NCBI GenBank assembly: GCA_945643635.1
Contig: CALZFC010000026.1
Span: forward strand, 1,584,001 to 1,648,000
Length of the DNA: 64,000 nt
DNA from: Allodiplogaster sudhausi
Lineage: Eukaryota > Nematoda > Chromadorea > Rhabditida > Diplogasteridae
Direction: 5' to 3'
Both the position numbers and the translations under genes were made by a program. The notes under the pieces are model-generated. The model made no database searches and had not been told where the DNA came from. It was given only the letters and a program-made list of their open reading frames with translations. This document shows positions 60,601 through 64,000 of the stretch, piece after piece. Every line of letters begins with the position of its first letter. Within the stretch, counting starts at the first letter, position 1.

Positions 60601-62861
60601 ATAGCCTTTTTGTACTGTGCGAGAGCAAATTCTTTGCTTCAACATTAGTGGCAGTTGATGCACTATTACATAAGATGGCTAATTAAGCGAAGAGTCTGGT
60701 GGGCGTATGTATATCATACTACAAAAAAGGAGTCAATTTTTGTATTCTTAATTTGAAAGACTTTTAGTCGTCTACAGTGCTAGAAAAAAGTTATCGCCGT
60801 GATATGTGATTCGTAGACGAATAGATCGCATTTGCAAGTAATTAATTACACTAATTAATTACAGACATAATTAATTGCAGGGCCGCAGTGGTGATCTCGC
60901 TGGCCGCGTGGATCATGGTCGCACTCGAGATGACGCCACTCTTTGTCTTCTCGACAACTCTTCCCAACTTTGAGGGTTGGTTCGGAACGGCACAAGAAAG
61001 CATGGCGGGCGCCAATCTCTCATGGGGCCTACAAAAATTACTCTCTCAAATACATCCCGACAACACCTCAGTGATAGATGACTTATTATGGCGGTCTTCC
61101 CCAGGAATTCGTCATCAATTTTCTTGTAAAGCGCCTGCCAAAATCTGAGAGGAGATGCATATCTTTGCCAAATCTTCACGCATAAATATTGATATTTCAA
61201 AGACAGACAAAGTTGGAAGGAATACGAGGAACTTCTAACAAATGTAGAAATTGAAGTATGTAGAGCAAAATATATATGTATATAAAATACCACTTTTCTT
61301 CCAGGCGGAGAAACTTGCCAGCTGGCGATAGAAGATTACTTCCCGGAAAATCTCAATCAAAGCGAACTTCTCAAGTTCATCGAGCAAGAGGTTTCAATTT
61401 TTTGTACAATAAAATTTTTCAACAAAAATAGCAATTCAATTTTATATTAAATTCATGGAACGATGTGTTTTGGTGAGTCATTTTTGAGATGAAGATGTTA
61501 ACTTCATATAGGATTAAAGCTGAATGGATTAATGGGAAGGTCTCAAAAATCCTTTAAGCCCATAAAAGTGGATGTATGTATGTACATATGTAAACATGTA
61601 TAAATCCTCTCAGGGAGACGTGATCACGCAGCACGTCCTGCTGTCTCGTCTCTTCTTCACGACGTACACCTTCGCTCTCTCGTATCTCCTGCCGCTGCTC
61701 GCCGTCTGGTTCTTCTACGTCAACATCATCCAGAGGATGTGGGTGCGGCGGCGGCAGTTCTTCAACCGGAAGAAGACTGTTAAGCGGACAACGACAAAGG
61801 CATGTTGATGGATTAGAATTCTCTTCTTTTCAAGTCGCATTTTCGAGAGATTAGCGTATTGTGCATTAATAAGGAAATAAGCTCAAATATCCGTCGTTTT
61901 GGAATATGAGTTACGTCAAAAAATTGTAATGGCTCTTTGAAATGTTATTCCTATGGCTGCTTACATATGTACATATGTATGTACGTACATACATCATACA
62001 TGTACATATCATAAAGAGCTATGAAATAAAAAAATTCATTTCAGGTATCGATTCTTGGCTTGGCCATTGTCATTTCGTACACCCTCTGCTGGCTACCATT
62101 CTGGACTATTCAGTGGTCCATTGTGCTCGAGATTGGTTAGTCCTGATTTGTAGACACTTGTTATCGTAATCCCTAGCAAAGAGTGCAAGAGATTATAAGT
62201 GGGATCCAGCGGACTTCCTCTCTGTTTCACTGATTTTTTTTCTTCTTCTTAGGCATAAAAATCTTTTCGTACTCTAAGAGTGCACTTGTTTACACAATTT
62301 TTTTATAGGATTATCTTCTTTTTTCACATATACATATGTACATATGGACCAATATTTAATCAGAAATTCTTATTCTTTTGGTTCGGGAATTCGAGATGAA
62401 TAATGTACAGGTCTTGCTCGTCACCCTGAACTTCTGGTGAAGGTGTCTCACTTTGCGTACACTCTACAGTACGTCAACTCGGCCGTGAATCCCTTTTTGT
62501 ACGTCTTCATGTCCGACGCCTTCCGTCGAAATCTCACAGTAAACGTGAGCAGCAAGGTTTGCATTCTTCATTGGGCGTGTTTCGTGTGTATTTGATATTA
62601 AAAAACTTTATTTGATTAAAAAAAAACAAAAGAAAAAGTTTAATAATTGACCTGCTTGATAAAGTTTGCAATTTGCAGATATTGCGACTGTTCCGTCGGT
62701 CCTCTGCCTTCAGCTATACGAAGGCGGGTGGCCAGCGAGCCATGAGCCAGGGCATCACGGACACGCCAGAGAGGAACACGGAAGCCTGCCAGATCCTGCT
62801 GCAGACCACGTCGGGCGATACTACGGCCCGTACTGCCGTCGACGCCACTCTTATCGGATGA
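57673..62861 (+). CDS. Peptide GPCR, somatostatin/allatostatin C receptor type, 10 exons
   Basis: This is a rhodopsin-family seven-helix receptor of 401 residues. The short N-terminus (MDNTNNTDDMYVDYEEF) has glycosylation sites and acidic residues. TM1 contains GIPGNVFVLVALFGF and TM2 NMYIFNLAVADLLFLLGVP. WTFGRTMCKL carries the TM3 cysteine. The DRY motif is in SFDRYLAVCRP (122-124), TM6 has YTLCWLPFW (277-282) and TM7 ends NSAVNPFLY (319-323). The DMRTISNMYI start of TM2, the W-FG--MCK stretch and the VQATEWR loop are closest to arthropod allatostatin C and vertebrate somatostatin/opioid receptors, which couple to Gi/o; the ligand here is inferred. The second extracellular loop carries the partner cysteine (GGETCQLAIEDYF). 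Exons: 57673-57744, 58113-58204, 59711-59864, 60426-60526, 60881-60975, 61305-61390, 61614-61799, 62045-62135, 62411-62556, 62679-62861. Intron 7 has a GC donor (AAG|GCATGT). Confidence 0.92.
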
Positions 62862-63373
62862 GCTCTCCCTATCCCGCTGCTCTCTTCATCTTGCCATTGT
62901 CTGTTTACATATTTGACTGAGCACTCCATATCACATGAACACATGGTACAGCTTTAATATTTATGCATATACATGCAAATGTTTATAGATATGTTGGCCA
63001 CGTGGTTGGCCATCAGTTGACTTTCTTCAGCGTGCCATTGACAAGTTTTGTTTGTACAACAAGAATTACTTCTTTGTCTATGTTATACATTTTTCACATA
63101 CTATAGACGGATTACAGTTTAGCTGAGAAGGTACTCTGTTTTTTTTACATTCTCCAACAATCTCTTAGTACTATCCCTCTTTTAAGGAGATGAACTTTAA
63201 GCTATGTTTGTAAATATGTTCTCTGATGTAATCTATGTATTTACTAGAACAATGTGTTATCATGCTTGAAAATTATGCTCTTGAGCTCACAAACTTATAT
63301 TTATACTATCAGAGTATTTTGCTAGTAGATGTAATATTCTTTTGCTATCTTGCCTATGAGTATTGCTTTGCTT
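62862..63373. other. 3' region of the GPCR gene
   Basis: AT-rich sequence with no further exon seen. It probably includes the 3' untranslated region of the receptor. Confidence 0.6.
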
Positions 63374-64000
63374 CATCTAATCGTGTACCAAAAACGTGCA
63401 TATTTCAACCAGTGATATCACTCAGATATCAAACATGTAAAATTTATTATTTGTTTTTATCACCTGTTTTAACTGCATTATAAGTGCTACACAGGGGATC
63501 AAAAGAACCGGGTTGATAGCATGACCTTTGAACGCATTTATTATAGTACAGAATGCTCACATCTATATTTGTACGAAAATATTTTTTTCGGCGATCTCTC
63601 TGTCCAGCTAGCAATTCGCTCGCTATATAGTATAAACTGGAACACATTTACTTCATCATAAAAGCTTTTTTTATTTAAATGAAAAGTATCGTTTTTGTAA
63701 TGATTATTAATATGTGAATTCCTGCATCGTTCATTATATTTTTTTCTGATCATCTAATCGTGTACCAAAAACGTGCATATTTCAACCAGTGATATCACTC
63801 AGATATCAAACATGTAAAATTTATTATTTGTTTTTATCACCTGTTTTAACTGCATTATAAGTGCTACACAGGGGATCAAAAGAACCGGGTTGATAGCATG
63901 ACCTTTGAACGCATTTATTATAGTACAGAATGCTCACATCTATATTTGTACGAAAATATTTTTTTCGGCGATCTCTCTGTCCAGCTAGCAATTCGCTCGC
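63374..64000. repeat. 377-bp tandem duplication, second copy cut by the window end
   Basis: CATCTAATCGTGTACCAAAA starts at 63374 and again at 63751. The following 250 bases appear identical in both copies until the window ends at GCTCGC. The copies are directly adjacent, so the unit is 377 bp. It has no open frame of note. Confidence 0.9.

Noticed and set aside
1..64000. CRISPR arrays, rRNA genes, bacterial-type operons or phage genes
   Set aside because: None were seen; the intron-rich structure excludes a prokaryotic origin.

Overview
The window looks like nuclear DNA of an invertebrate, most likely a nematode. The evidence is: compact intron-rich genes; a secreted protein with two CAP domains and a Cys-rich tail; a tetraspan gene of the nematode Clc-like type; a degenerate M13 (neprilysin-family) protein; and a single Cav3 (T-type) calcium channel gene like C. 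elegans cca-1. The species cannot be told from the sequence. Large amounts of (CT)n/(GA)n and (TA)n simple repeat fill introns and intergenic DNA and create most of the Ser/Leu-rich or Arg/Glu-rich open frames, which are not genes. All gene models below were built by hand from splice signals, reading phase and protein family resemblance; each complete model adds up to a whole number of codons.

Layout. 0-4 kb: simple repeats and a 717-bp non-autonomous hAT-type element. 4.1-23.9 kb (+): a 44-exon T-type calcium channel gene with a mutually exclusive exon pair in domain II and a Tc1/mariner-type miniature element in one intron. 25.1-28.0 kb (+): a 12-exon M13-family protein that has lost its zinc site. 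30.6-32.2 kb (+): an unrecognised 215-residue protein. 32.4-34.2 kb (-): a Clc-like/claudin-type tetraspan protein. 35.2-38.8 kb (-): a type I membrane protein with a ZP-C-like ectodomain. 40.6-43.3 kb (-): a double-CAP secreted protein. 44.0-45.0 kb (+): a small secreted thrombospondin type 1 protein whose third intron carries a tRNA-Ala(AGC) gene on the opposite strand. 45.6-47.2 kb (-): synaptogyrin. 47.2-57.6 kb: gene-poor, with one candidate small secreted peptide gene (53.2-54.5 kb). 57.7-62.9 kb (+): a 10-exon peptide GPCR of the somatostatin/allatostatin C receptor type. The right end starts a 377-bp tandem duplication.

The genes do not form an operon-like pathway. Several belong to excitable or secretory cells (T-type channel, synaptogyrin, peptide GPCR), others to the secreted or cell-surface proteome. 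The most interesting points are the domain II turret exon choice in the calcium channel, the pseudo-peptidase, the two miniature transposons with unusual architecture, three GC-AG introns in three different genes, and splice-acceptor-like sequences very close to several start codons, which would fit spliced-leader addition.
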